A stretch of 64,000 nucleotides of DNA from Streptomyces griseus. Lineage in GTDB: Bacteria; Actinomycetota; Actinomycetes; Streptomycetales; Streptomycetaceae. Below, piece by piece: positions 55,374 through 63,957 of the stretch. The notes under the pieces were generated by a model. The model saw nothing but the letters and a program-made list of their open reading frames with translations. It was not told the origin of the DNA and ran no database searches. The DNA lies in contig NZ_UAVD01000039.1 in assembly GCF_900460065.1 (NCBI RefSeq), positions 62,001-126,000 of the forward strand, read 5' to 3'. Both the position numbers and the translations under genes were made by a program. The stretch's first letter is position 1; each line of letters starts with the position of its first letter.

Positions 55374-55379
55374 TAGAAT
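55374..55379 (+). promoter_or_regulatory. Predicted -10 box of the hydrolase-caspase-MoxR-vWA operon
   Basis: TAGAAT is the best -10 element in the region and lies 14 bases before the GTG at 55394. No -35 stands out, which may mean an activator or alternative sigma factor. Confidence 0.45.
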
Positions 55380-55393
55380 TTGGTTCTTCGGTA

Positions 55394-56398
55394 GTGCGGC
55401 TGATCATCGGGGGCGGGACCTTGGCCGGAACACCTCAGTTGCTCTTCATTCACGGCATCGGCTCGGCGCGGACCACGGACGTGGAGTTGCGGGAATGGTC
55501 CACGTCCCTGGCGAACGGTGCCCGGGCGGCGGGCCACGCCGACCTGGTCTCGGGGCTGACCAAGTCCTGGGCCGCGGAGACCCGTTTCGCCAACTACAGC
55601 GACCTCTTCTACACGGCGGGCGCCCAAGGGGCCGGCGGCGACCTGGCCGAGGAGGACTGGCCCCTGCTGCTGAGCCTCCTGGACGAGATGGCCCAAGAGC
55701 TCCAACATCAGGCGGAGTTGGCCGGCGACCTCCGGTCCACGCGGGTCATCACGAGCGCGCGCGCTCAGATCCGGGCCGCGATCGATCCGGACACGGCCCA
55801 GGCCCAAGGAGTGTTCGCGGTGGCGCGGCGGGCGGGCAACGCGCTGACGACCCTTCTCCAGCTCCCCGGCCTGCGGCAGGCGGCGCAGTGGGCCAGCGGA
55901 GTCCAGTTGCTGCCGGTCCTCTCGCAGGTGGGCCGGTACCTGGCTCGCAAGGAGCCCGACGGCACGGGGCTCGGTCTCGACGCCCGCATCCGTGAGCGCG
56001 TCCTCTCCGGTCTCGACCCCTCCCGGCCGCTGATCGTGGTCTCGCACTCGCTCGGGACGGTCGTCGCGTACGAGGCGCTGCACTCGTACGGGGGCCGCGT
56101 CCCGCTGTGGATCACTCTGGGATCGCCTCTCGCCATGGGTGCTCTGGTGCTTCAGCGGCTGGTACCTCGACCGCCGCGGACGCCGCCCGGGGTGGAGAGC
56201 TGGCTCAACTTCTGGGACCGCGACGACATCGTGGTGGCACGGCCCCGCGTGGAACGCTGGATGGAGCCCAACGCCGCGGGTGTGGTGCCGGTGACCGAAC
56301 GCGCGGACACGAACGGGCTCTGGACCCACACGGCGACGAAGTACCTCGCGCACAAAGCGGTCGCGGGGCCTGTCGCCGAGATCCTGAAGAAGCTCTGA
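55394..56398 (+). CDS. Alpha/beta hydrolase, first gene of a putative conflict operon
   Basis: A 334-residue putative serine hydrolase. It has the oxyanion-hole segment LLFIHGIGSA, the nucleophile elbow VVSHSLGTVVAYEAL (Ser219), an acid within NFWDRDD (about 275-278) and a late His in LWTHTATKYLAH (H312), so the triad seems complete and lipase/esterase-like activity is likely. No signal peptide; it should act in the cytoplasm. It starts at GTG 55394 (TTG 55421 is an alternative) and is followed after 11 bases by the caspase gene. In this context I infer an additional effector or regulator of the system. Confidence 0.8.
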   Translation: MRLIIGGGTLAGTPQLLFIHGIGSARTTDVELREWSTSLANGARAAGHADLVSGLTKSWAAETRFANYSDLFYTAGAQGAGGDLAEEDWPLLLSLLDEMAQELQHQAELAGDLRSTRVITSARAQIRAAIDPDTAQAQGVFAVARRAGNALTTLLQLPGLRQAAQWASGVQLLPVLSQVGRYLARKEPDGTGLGLDARIRERVLSGLDPSRPLIVVSHSLGTVVAYEALHSYGGRVPLWITLGSPLAMGALVLQRLVPRPPRTPPGVESWLNFWDRDDIVVARPRVERWMEPNAAGVVPVTERADTNGLWTHTATKYLAHKAVAGPVAEILKKL

Positions 56399-56409
56399 CG
56401 GGCGCCGCA

Positions 56410-58449
56410 GTGGCCCGTCACGCGATCGTGGTCGCCTCCCAGTGCGCCGAGATGCCTCACCTCGCGAACCTGGAGTCGGCCGCCAAAGGCCTCCGCTCCG
56501 TTCTGACCGATCCGGACCTGGGCGGGGCCCAGCAGGATGACGCGGACTCGCTCCTGCTGGACCCGCAGACGCCCGAGGACGTAGTACGTGCCGTCCTCGC
56601 GGCGGCCGGCCGCGCCCGGCGGGACGGCGGAGTGCTGATCGTGGCCCTGCTCGGCCACGGGTTCACCGCCCCGCAACTGCGCTTCATGGTCCGCGGTTCC
56701 ACACAGGCCTCCGCGGCATCGGCCGTGGACGTCCCCGGGCTCCTCGGGGAGGTGGCCAACGAGACCGATGGAGTCATCGCGCTCGTCGACACCTGCCACG
56801 CCGGCGCCGCCCCTCCCTCTCCCGACGTTCTGGCCAACGGGGTCAGGGCCGGGCAGCTCCGGCTCGCCGTCGTCATGGCCGCGGCGAGCGGCCAGGACGC
56901 GTACGGGATGAACCTCTCCCTCGCCCTGGCCGCGGTACTGCGGCGCGGGCTGGACGACCGGGGCCCGCACCTTCTGGTGGACGACGACTTGATGAGCACC
57001 GTCCGCGCGGAGGTGTTGCGCCAAGGCAGCGGCCAGTCCATCGGCCGCTCCGTCTTCGACCAGTCCGACTTCGCCGAAGGCCCGCTCTGGCTGGCCCACA
57101 ACGCGCGCGCCTCGCACGCCACCGGTGCCGAACTCGGACCGGTGGCCGTCAGCCTGCTGAACGAGGCCACCCAGGAGTGGTCCAACAAGCCGGCCCGCTG
57201 GAGCCACCTCTCCCTGACGGCCCTCCTCGACTCCGGCGGTACCGATCAGACACCGGCCCAGAGGATCCGGGTCGAGGAGATCAAGGCCGAATTGCAGGAG
57301 TGCAAGAAGACCGTCCGCTTCCTCCGGGAGCAGCTGCCCGAGGCGATGCACACGGAGGTGCTCCGCAAGGCGGCCAGGAGGGCGGGCTTTCCCGCGTCTC
57401 TGGTCAGCGATCCCCAACTGCGCGATCTGGTCGAGTACGCGATCCTCGAAGGCAGTCCCTATGTGCGCTCCGCGCACTCCTCGCTCGGGAGGCTGGTCGC
57501 CGCACTCCTGGTCGAGTCCGGCGTCGCGGCTCCGCCGGAACTGGACCAATGGATCGCCACCCACAGGGACGTCGTGTCGTTCAAGGACTCCCACAAGGAA
57601 TTCCAGCAGGCTGACCAGTCCGCCCGCACCCGTCTCGTGCTGGGCATCCCCTCCATCCCGGAGAAACAGGACAAGGGCGGTGACCGCCCGGCCGAATGGC
57701 CGAGGCAGTTGCACGCATGGGTGCTCCAGGGCGGCAAGACCCTGGGATCCAGCGAATTCGACGCCCCCAGCCGCGACGAAGCCGGAATGACCGCCGCCAT
57801 CAAGGAGGCGATCGCCTGGGCCCGCGGCTGTCTTCCCGCGGGCGAACGCCCGCAGCACGTGGACGTCGCCGCCTGCGGGCGGGCACTGGCACGGTGGCAC
57901 CCGGAACAGGCCCCGACCGGACTGCAGAGGCTGGGGATCGCGCACCGGGTCACGCTGCGGTGGAACAGTTCGATCGTGCGGAACAACTCCGCCGATTCGG
58001 GGGCCCTTGAGGTGAACGACCTCGCGGAGCAGGTGCTCGACGCGCTCGACGCGGGCGGCGCGGAGCTCTCCTGGCTGGGGCCGGCCGACATGGCGGACCT
58101 GGACGATCTGGTGGACCGGCTGGCCTCCGAACCCCCTCGCCCTCTGGCGCTGGAGCAGCGTCCCGCCGGGTGCGACGAAAAGCTGAGTGCCCTTGCCGCC
58201 TACGCCCCTATCCTGATCTGGCCCCAGGGAACCGACGACACCCCCGGAGAGTTCCGGGCCATTGTGGACGGGCTGTGGAACAAGATCCAGAACGAGCAGG
58301 AGTGGCATGCCGGCCGTGTGATCAAGCGCGTCGAAGGCGTGCCGGCCGGCTTGTCTGAGGTGCGCAGGGTGTGGCACGACCGCCAATGGCTCGCGTTCTG
58401 CCGATTGTTCGAAACACGCCTGAGCAGCCCCGAAGAGGAGACCGCATGA
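56410..58449 (+). CDS. Caspase-like (C14) protease with VMAP-like C-terminal region
   Basis: A 679-residue protein. Residues ~1-240 form a caspase-like domain: His83 in VALLGHGFTAPQ and Cys129 in ALVDTCHAG give the catalytic dyad. Residues ~255-380 are a helical segment with a charged coiled coil (IRVEEIKAELQECKKTVRFLREQL). The rest resembles the C-terminal domain of vWA-MoxR-associated proteins (RLVLGIPSIP, VTLRWNSSIV, PILIWPQGTD, RRVWHDRQWLAFC). The VMAP assignment rests on pattern and context. Start GTG 56410 has a weak ribosome site. ATGA overlap with the MoxR gene indicates coupling. Confidence 0.8.
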   Translation: MARHAIVVASQCAEMPHLANLESAAKGLRSVLTDPDLGGAQQDDADSLLLDPQTPEDVVRAVLAAAGRARRDGGVLIVALLGHGFTAPQLRFMVRGSTQASAASAVDVPGLLGEVANETDGVIALVDTCHAGAAPPSPDVLANGVRAGQLRLAVVMAAASGQDAYGMNLSLALAAVLRRGLDDRGPHLLVDDDLMSTVRAEVLRQGSGQSIGRSVFDQSDFAEGPLWLAHNARASHATGAELGPVAVSLLNEATQEWSNKPARWSHLSLTALLDSGGTDQTPAQRIRVEEIKAELQECKKTVRFLREQLPEAMHTEVLRKAARRAGFPASLVSDPQLRDLVEYAILEGSPYVRSAHSSLGRLVAALLVESGVAAPPELDQWIATHRDVVSFKDSHKEFQQADQSARTRLVLGIPSIPEKQDKGGDRPAEWPRQLHAWVLQGGKTLGSSEFDAPSRDEAGMTAAIKEAIAWARGCLPAGERPQHVDVAACGRALARWHPEQAPTGLQRLGIAHRVTLRWNSSIVRNNSADSGALEVNDLAEQVLDALDAGGAELSWLGPADMADLDDLVDRLASEPPRPLALEQRPAGCDEKLSALAAYAPILIWPQGTDDTPGEFRAIVDGLWNKIQNEQEWHAGRVIKRVEGVPAGLSEVRRVWHDRQWLAFCRLFETRLSSPEEETA

Positions 58450-59426
58450 CCTGGAGTCCGTACTACCGGGGCGACGGCATCGCGCGCGAGCCGGAGCTTC
58501 CACCGCCGCCGCCCTGGCGCACGCCGGGGCAGGACGTGCCCGCGACAGTGCCGTACCGGCCCGACTCCGGACTGGTCGACGCCATCAACGCGGCGCTCCT
58601 GCTGCACCGCCCCCTTCTGCTCACCGGACCGGCCGGCTCCGGAAAGTCCACGCTGATCAAACACGTCGCCCATGAAGTGGGTCTCGGACGCGAGCTCCAC
58701 TGGCACATCACGTCGCGCAGCACCCTGTCCGACGCGCTGTACCGTTACGACGCTCTCGGCCGTATCCACGCGCAGAACCTGCGCAGAGCGGCGGGAAACC
58801 CGGACGCCAAGTCGATCAGGCAGAGCCGGCGACAACGCGGTGACGACATCGCGCCCTTCCTCAGGCTCGGTCCCCTGGGAACCGCCTTCGCGGCGGTCGA
58901 CCGGCCACGCGCCCTGCTGATCGACGAGATCGACAAGAGCGACCTCGACCTGCCGAGCGACCTCCTGGACATCCTGGAGCGCGGACGGTTCGAGATTCCC
59001 GAACTCTCCCGCCACCACCGGAAACGCGTGTCGGTGCGGCTGCACGAGGACACCGCGACCGTGGACGTGGTGGACGGCGTCGTCTCCTGCACCCTCTTCC
59101 CCCTGATCGTCATGACCAGCAACGGCGAACGCGACTTCCCGCCGCCCTTCCGCCGGCGGTGCATCCGGTACTCGATGCCCGTACTGACGGAGGAGAGTCT
59201 CACCGGGATCGTCAACGCCCATCTGCATCCCGCCGGCGAGGAGGAAGCAGAGCTGACGACGGACGTCCGGGAGCTGATCTCCGGATTCGCCGGACGGCTG
59301 GCCAACGGGGAGCACCTGGCCGTCGACCAGCTCCTCAACGCGGTCCACCTCATCAAGCAGCCCATCCACGAACAGCAGAGGAAGGAGCTGACCGAGCTCC
59401 TGCTCCAGGGCTTGGGCCGTGACTGA
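58446..59426 (+). CDS. MoxR-type AAA+ ATPase
   Basis: A 326-residue AAA+ protein. Walker A is GPAGSGKST (61-69), Walker B RALLIDEIDK (157-164), sensor 1 region LIVMTSNGERDFPPPFRRRC, then the small helical domain. This is the MoxR signature; MoxR ATPases act with vWA-domain proteins as chaperone or remodelling pairs. Its ATG overlaps the caspase gene stop (ATGA) and its own stop overlaps the next GTG by 8 bases, so the three are translationally coupled. Confidence 0.9.
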   Translation: MTWSPYYRGDGIAREPELPPPPPWRTPGQDVPATVPYRPDSGLVDAINAALLLHRPLLLTGPAGSGKSTLIKHVAHEVGLGRELHWHITSRSTLSDALYRYDALGRIHAQNLRRAAGNPDAKSIRQSRRQRGDDIAPFLRLGPLGTAFAAVDRPRALLIDEIDKSDLDLPSDLLDILERGRFEIPELSRHHRKRVSVRLHEDTATVDVVDGVVSCTLFPLIVMTSNGERDFPPPFRRRCIRYSMPVLTEESLTGIVNAHLHPAGEEEAELTTDVRELISGFAGRLANGEHLAVDQLLNAVHLIKQPIHEQQRKELTELLLQGLGRD

Positions 59427-62400
59427 ACTGCCGGAGCAGCTCAAGCGGCTCGGCGCGCTCGCCGGCCGGCTCGGCATGACGGCCGAGGAACTGGCGGACG
59501 CCGTACTGCTTGCCGCGGCGGGCTACAAACGGGATGCCGCCGCATCCGTGTTACCGGAGGACGACGCCGGCCCCGAAAGCGGGCTCCCGGGGCCCCAGCA
59601 CCAGGATGCCCAGGAGAAAGCCGTCCCCCCGCGCGAGCAGACGGCAACGGGCGGACATCAGGTTTCCGCCTATGGCCCGGCCGGAGGAGGCACCACACAG
59701 CCGGGCGTGCGACTGACCCTGGGGCAAGCCGCGGCACTGCCTCAGGCCCTTGCCATCGGCCGGGCGCTGCGACCGCTACGGCGTCGCTGGCAGCACGGGC
59801 ACCGGACCGATCTGCACATCGACGCGACCGTCGAGGACTACGCACGCACAGGTCTGCTCGTGCCCCACCTCGTGCCGATGCCGGAACGATGGCTGGACGT
59901 CACCGTCGTTCTGGACCGGAGCAGCAGCATGGGCGTCTGGGACCCGGCGGTGGACGGACTGAACAAGATCCTGCGCTCCCTCGGCGCGCTCCGTACGCTG
60001 AACACCTGGCATCTCACCTGGAGCGGCACCGACCCGGTTCTGCGCGACCAGCGCGGCGCGCTGGTCCCCGTCGGCGAGGCCGGGCGTCGTGAGGGGCAGC
60101 CGGGCCGGCGGCTCGTGCTGGTCGTCAGCGACTGCGCCGCACCGGGGTGGCGCGGCGCAACCCTGTGGAAACACCTTCACGGTTGGAGCCGGACGACAAG
60201 TCTCGCCCTCTTCAACCCGCTCCCGCCCCGGCTTTGGCACCGGACCGGCCTGGACCTGCCGCTCACGGTCACGACAGCTCCGGAGCCAGTGGCTCCCAGC
60301 GGCAGCTGGGAGTACGCACCGGGGCCACCACGTCGCTGGCGCCGGGACAGTGGCATCCGCTCCTGGCACGCCGTCCCCGTTCTCGGTACCGACCCGGAAG
60401 AACTCCGGCGGTGGGCCCGGGCGTTGATGCGCAGCGATCCGGAAGGCTGCACGGCGGTCCTGATCCCCGACACGGGCCGGCCGCCACGACGAGCACCTCG
60501 TCGGACCCCCGCCGCACGCGCGGTCGCGCCCGCTCCCGACCCGGGCGCGAGGGCTGAGGCCTTTCTGCGGACCGCCCGGACGCCGGCCACTCGACTGGCC
60601 GTCCATGCCGCGGCCCTCGACACCTTCACGCTCCCGATCCTCCACGCGCTGCGGGAACAGGCGGTCCCCGAGGCTCGCCTGGACGATCTCGCCGAGCTCC
60701 TCACGGCCGATCTCTGCACCGTCCGGCGCAACCCGGAAGCAGATGACTTCTACACCTTCCGGCCCAAAGCCCTGGCCCACCTCCGCCAGAGCCTGACCCG
60801 CCAGACCGCATGGCGAACCCACCAGGCCCTCACCCGGCACATCGCGAGCCGCCCCTGGACACCGGACGGCCTCACCGCCGTCCTGCACACCGCCACGGGC
60901 GCCCCTCTGCCCACGGCTCTGGTTCCCTTCGCGGAGGCGGCGGACTCGGTGCTTCGGCAACTGGGCGTCGTTATTCCGACGGCATCCGAACCGCCGACGG
61001 CATCCGAACCGCCGACGGCATCCGAACCGTCGACGGCATCCGAACCGTCGGCATCCGCACCGTCGACGGCATCCGCGGAGCCGCCGTCCTCCGCTCCTTC
61101 GCCGTCCTCCGCAGCGCCTCCGTCCTCCAGTCCTGCCCCGACCGAACCGGCTCCCGATGTCGTCGACGATCTGCTGGAGCGTCTGGAGCGCGCGCTGGAG
61201 GTGCCCCCGCAGGACTGGCTGGTCAAGATCCACCTTCTGGAGTCACTCGCCGCTGACTGCGCCCGGCTCCTGGGAGAACGCCACCCCGACACGCTGGCGG
61301 TGCGCTCCGGTCTCGCGACGTCGTACGACCGGGCGGGTCGGGTCAGGGAGGCCATGGCCCTGCGCGAGTCGGTGCTGGCCCACCATGAGGAGATTCTCGG
61401 GGAGCGGCATCCGGATACGCTTTCCGCGCGTGCCAGTGTCGCTGTCTCTTTGTACGGGGTGGGCCGGGTGGAGGAGGCCATCGCCCTGGAGACGCGGGTG
61501 CTGGCCGATCGCGAGGAGGTTCTGGGGGAGCGGCATCCCGACACGCTCACCGCGCGTGCCAATCTCGCTTCCTCCTTCTACACGGCGGGCCGGGTGGAGG
61601 AGGCCATCGCCCTGGAGACACGGGTGCTCGCCGACAGCGAGGAGGTTCTCGGGGAGCGGCATCCCGATACGCTCTCCGCGCGTGCCAACCTCGCTGCCTC
61701 CTTCTACGTGGCGGGTCGGGTCGGGGAGGCCATGGACCTGCGTGAGCGGGTGCTGGCCGACTGCGAGGAGGTTCTGGGGGAGCGGCATCCGGATACGCTT
61801 TCCGCGCGTGCCAGTGTCGCTGCCTCTTTGTATGCGGTGGGTCGGGTGGAGGAGGCCATGGCCCTGTACGAGCGGGTGCTGGCCGACTGCGAGGAGGTTC
61901 TGGGGGAGCGGCATCCGGATACGCTTTCCGCGCGCGCCAGTCTTGCGACGTCCTACGGCCGGGCGGGTCGGGTAGGGGAGGCCATGGCCCTGCGCGAGGC
62001 GGTGCTGGCCGATCGTGAGGAGGTTCTGGGGGAGCGGCACCCGGATACGCTTTCCGCGCGCGCCAACCTCGCTGCCTCCTTCTACGCGGCGGGTCGGGTG
62101 GAGGACGCCATCGCCCTGGAGACGCGGGTGCTGGCCGACAGCGAGGAAGTTCTGGGGGAGCGGCATCCCGACACGTTCTCGGCGCGCGCCAGTCTTGCGA
62201 CGTCCTACAGCCGGGCGGGTCGGGTAGGGGAGGCCATGGCCCTGCGTGAGCGGGTGCTGGCCGACTGCGAGGAGGTTCTCGGGGGGCGGCATCCGGATAC
62301 GCTTTCCGCGCGGGTCAACCTCGCTGCCTCTTTGTATGTCGTGGGTCGGGTGGAGGAGGCCATCGCCCTGGAGACGCGGGTGCTGGCCGATCGCGAGGAG

Positions 62401-63957
62401 ATTCTCGGAGCGCGTAACCCCGACACCCTTTCCGTGCGTTCCAATCTTGCCTTCTCGTTCCACGCCATCGGCCGGGTGGAGGAGGCCATGGCCCTGCGCG
62501 AGGCGGTGCTGGCCGATCGTGAGGAGGTTCTCGGGGGGCGGCATCCGGATACGCTTTCCGCGCGGGTCAACCTCGCTGCCTCTTTGTATGCGGTGGGTCG
62601 GCTGGAGGAGGCCGAGGCCCTGCGTGTGCAGGTGCTGGCCGACTGCGAGGAGGTTCTCGGGGAGCGGCATCCCGACACGCTCACAGCGCGTGCCAGTCTC
62701 GCAGGCTCTTTGTATGCGGTAGGCCGGGTGGAGGAGGCCATCGTCCTGGAGACGCGGGTGCTGGCCGATCGGGAGGAGGTTCTCGGGGAGCGGCATCCCG
62801 ACACGCTCACAGCGCGTGCCAGCCTTGCCTTCTCGTTCCACGCGGTGGGTCGGGTGGAGGAGGCCATTGCCCTGCGCGAGCGGGTGCTGGCCGACAGCGA
62901 GGAGGTTCTCGGGGGGCGCCACCCCGATACGATCTCCGCGCGTGCCGGCCTCGCCTTCTCGTTCCACGCGGCCGGCCGTACGGAGGCGGCCATGGCCCTG
63001 TACGAGCGGGTGCTGGCCGACAGCGAGGAGGTTCTCGGGGAGCGGCATCCCGATACACTCGCCGCCCGCGCCAACCTCGCCGACTCCTACGAGCAGGCAG
63101 GCCGCATCGAAGAGGCCGCAGCCCTTCGCGGGCGTGCGTCGATCGACAGCGAGGCCGTCGGCGAGGTGCCGGCCGACAACCCGTCGGCGACGAGCGCGGC
63201 GAACGGCCCTGTGGAACCGGAGCCCGGCCCTGGAGAGCGGGCGGCCAGGGACGCGGAGCGTTCCACCTCCGCCGTCCCGGCCCGACGAAGAGGCAGAACC
63301 CGCCACGGCCAGTCCCCCTATTTCTTCCTGAGCTACGCGCACACACCAGGAGATGGCCGCTCACGGGACCCGGACTTCTCGGTCGAGCGCTTCTTCCGCG
63401 ACGTGAGCGGCCATGTGCTGGCCATGACGGATCTGCCCGCCGGCGCTCCCGCCGGATTCATGGACCGGCTGATGGAGCCCGGCGCCATCTGGTCGGAGCA
63501 GCTGAGTGAAAGGCTCGCCGATTGCCGGGTCTTCGTTCCCCTGTTCTCACCGCGCTACTTCGCCAGCGAGGTGTGCGGAAGGGAATGGCACGCCTTCGAG
63601 CGGCGGGTCGACCACCACCGTGCACGGTCCCATCAGCCTGTGGACGCGATCGTGCCCGCGCTCTGGGTGCCAGTCCCTCCCGGTCAACTGCCGGACGCGG
63701 CGTCGCGTTTGCAGTTCGATCATCGACACTTCGGAGAACGCTACGTCAGCGACGGGCTCTACGGTCTGATGAAGTTCGAGGCCTACGCCCAGGAGTACGA
63801 GCGTGCGGTGTACGAACTGGCCAAACGCATCGTCATCGTCGCGGAAAACGTACGGCTGGAACCCGGCAGCCCCCTCGACCTGCGCCTGGCGCGCAATGCC
63901 TTCGAACGGTCGGACGGTGATCCGGAGGACCGCGGGCCCGTCCGGAGATCGCGGTAG
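59419..63957 (+). CDS. SAV_2336-type vWA protein with TPR array and C-terminal FxsC-type TIR domain
   Basis: A 1512-residue fusion. Residues ~1-110: helical start and linker. Residues ~150-520: SAV_2336-like vWA domain, MIDAS motif D166-R-S168-S-S170 in VVLDRSSSMGVW and VVSDCAAPGWR, then a helical part (FYTFRPKALAHLRQSLTR). Residues ~520-575: Thr/Ala/Ser/Glu/Pro repeats encoded by an 18-base tandem repeat. Residues 620-1249: fifteen 42-residue TPRs of kinesin-light-chain type (ERHPDTLSARANLA..). Residues ~1300-1470: TIR domain of the FxsC type (YFFLSYAHTPGD, DLPAGAPAGFMDRL, FVPLFSPRYFASEVCGREW) with a Glu at 1389 in the usual NADase position. Codon 45 is TTA. GTG start overlaps the MoxR gene. 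Confidence 0.85.
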   Translation: MTELPEQLKRLGALAGRLGMTAEELADAVLLAAAGYKRDAAASVLPEDDAGPESGLPGPQHQDAQEKAVPPREQTATGGHQVSAYGPAGGGTTQPGVRLTLGQAAALPQALAIGRALRPLRRRWQHGHRTDLHIDATVEDYARTGLLVPHLVPMPERWLDVTVVLDRSSSMGVWDPAVDGLNKILRSLGALRTLNTWHLTWSGTDPVLRDQRGALVPVGEAGRREGQPGRRLVLVVSDCAAPGWRGATLWKHLHGWSRTTSLALFNPLPPRLWHRTGLDLPLTVTTAPEPVAPSGSWEYAPGPPRRWRRDSGIRSWHAVPVLGTDPEELRRWARALMRSDPEGCTAVLIPDTGRPPRRAPRRTPAARAVAPAPDPGARAEAFLRTARTPATRLAVHAAALDTFTLPILHALREQAVPEARLDDLAELLTADLCTVRRNPEADDFYTFRPKALAHLRQSLTRQTAWRTHQALTRHIASRPWTPDGLTAVLHTATGAPLPTALVPFAEAADSVLRQLGVVIPTASEPPTASEPPTASEPSTASEPSASAPSTASAEPPSSAPSPSSAAPPSSSPAPTEPAPDVVDDLLERLERALEVPPQDWLVKIHLLESLAADCARLLGERHPDTLAVRSGLATSYDRAGRVREAMALRESVLAHHEEILGERHPDTLSARASVAVSLYGVGRVEEAIALETRVLADREEVLGERHPDTLTARANLASSFYTAGRVEEAIALETRVLADSEEVLGERHPDTLSARANLAASFYVAGRVGEAMDLRERVLADCEEVLGERHPDTLSARASVAASLYAVGRVEEAMALYERVLADCEEVLGERHPDTLSARASLATSYGRAGRVGEAMALREAVLADREEVLGERHPDTLSARANLAASFYAAGRVEDAIALETRVLADSEEVLGERHPDTFSARASLATSYSRAGRVGEAMALRERVLADCEEVLGGRHPDTLSARVNLAASLYVVGRVEEAIALETRVLADREEILGARNPDTLSVRSNLAFSFHAIGRVEEAMALREAVLADREEVLGGRHPDTLSARVNLAASLYAVGRLEEAEALRVQVLADCEEVLGERHPDTLTARASLAGSLYAVGRVEEAIVLETRVLADREEVLGERHPDTLTARASLAFSFHAVGRVEEAIALRERVLADSEEVLGGRHPDTISARAGLAFSFHAAGRTEAAMALYERVLADSEEVLGERHPDTLAARANLADSYEQAGRIEEAAALRGRASIDSEAVGEVPADNPSATSAANGPVEPEPGPGERAARDAERSTSAVPARRRGRTRHGQSPYFFLSYAHTPGDGRSRDPDFSVERFFRDVSGHVLAMTDLPAGAPAGFMDRLMEPGAIWSEQLSERLADCRVFVPLFSPRYFASEVCGREWHAFERRVDHHRARSHQPVDAIVPALWVPVPPGQLPDAASRLQFDHRHFGERYVSDGLYGLMKFEAYAQEYERAVYELAKRIVIVAENVRLEPGSPLDLRLARNAFERSDGDPEDRGPVRRSR
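60978..61070 (+). repeat. 18-base tandem repeat in the vWA-TIR gene linker
   Basis: Units of GACGGCATCCGAACCGCC and close variants occur about five times in tandem and encode TASEPP/TASEPS repeats that link the vWA and TPR parts. Confidence 0.8.
61276..63165 (+). repeat. Fifteen-copy 126-base tandem repeat encoding the TPR array
   Basis: The period is exactly 126 bases (42 codons). Units share long identical stretches: 62269-62338 equals 62521-62590 over 70 bases two units apart, and 61747 onward matches 61873 onward with one change in about 69 bases. The first and last units are the most diverged. Confidence 0.92.

Larger units (their letters stand above)
54961..55393. other. Intergenic region between tRNA-CAT and the conflict operon
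   Basis: A 433-base gap. It holds a strong terminator hairpin (54998-55038) and the predicted promoter of the hydrolase operon near its end. No integrase remnant, duplicated tRNA end or other gene is visible here. Confidence 0.5.

Noticed and set aside
61276..63165. Regularly spaced repeats considered as a CRISPR array
   Set aside because: The period is 126 bases, units are adjacent without unique spacers, and they keep an open frame encoding TPRs.
61243..63342. A 699-codon minus-strand repeat protein
   Set aside because: It mirrors the TPR-coding repeat of the vWA gene; the plus-strand product has clear TPR, vWA and TIR features.
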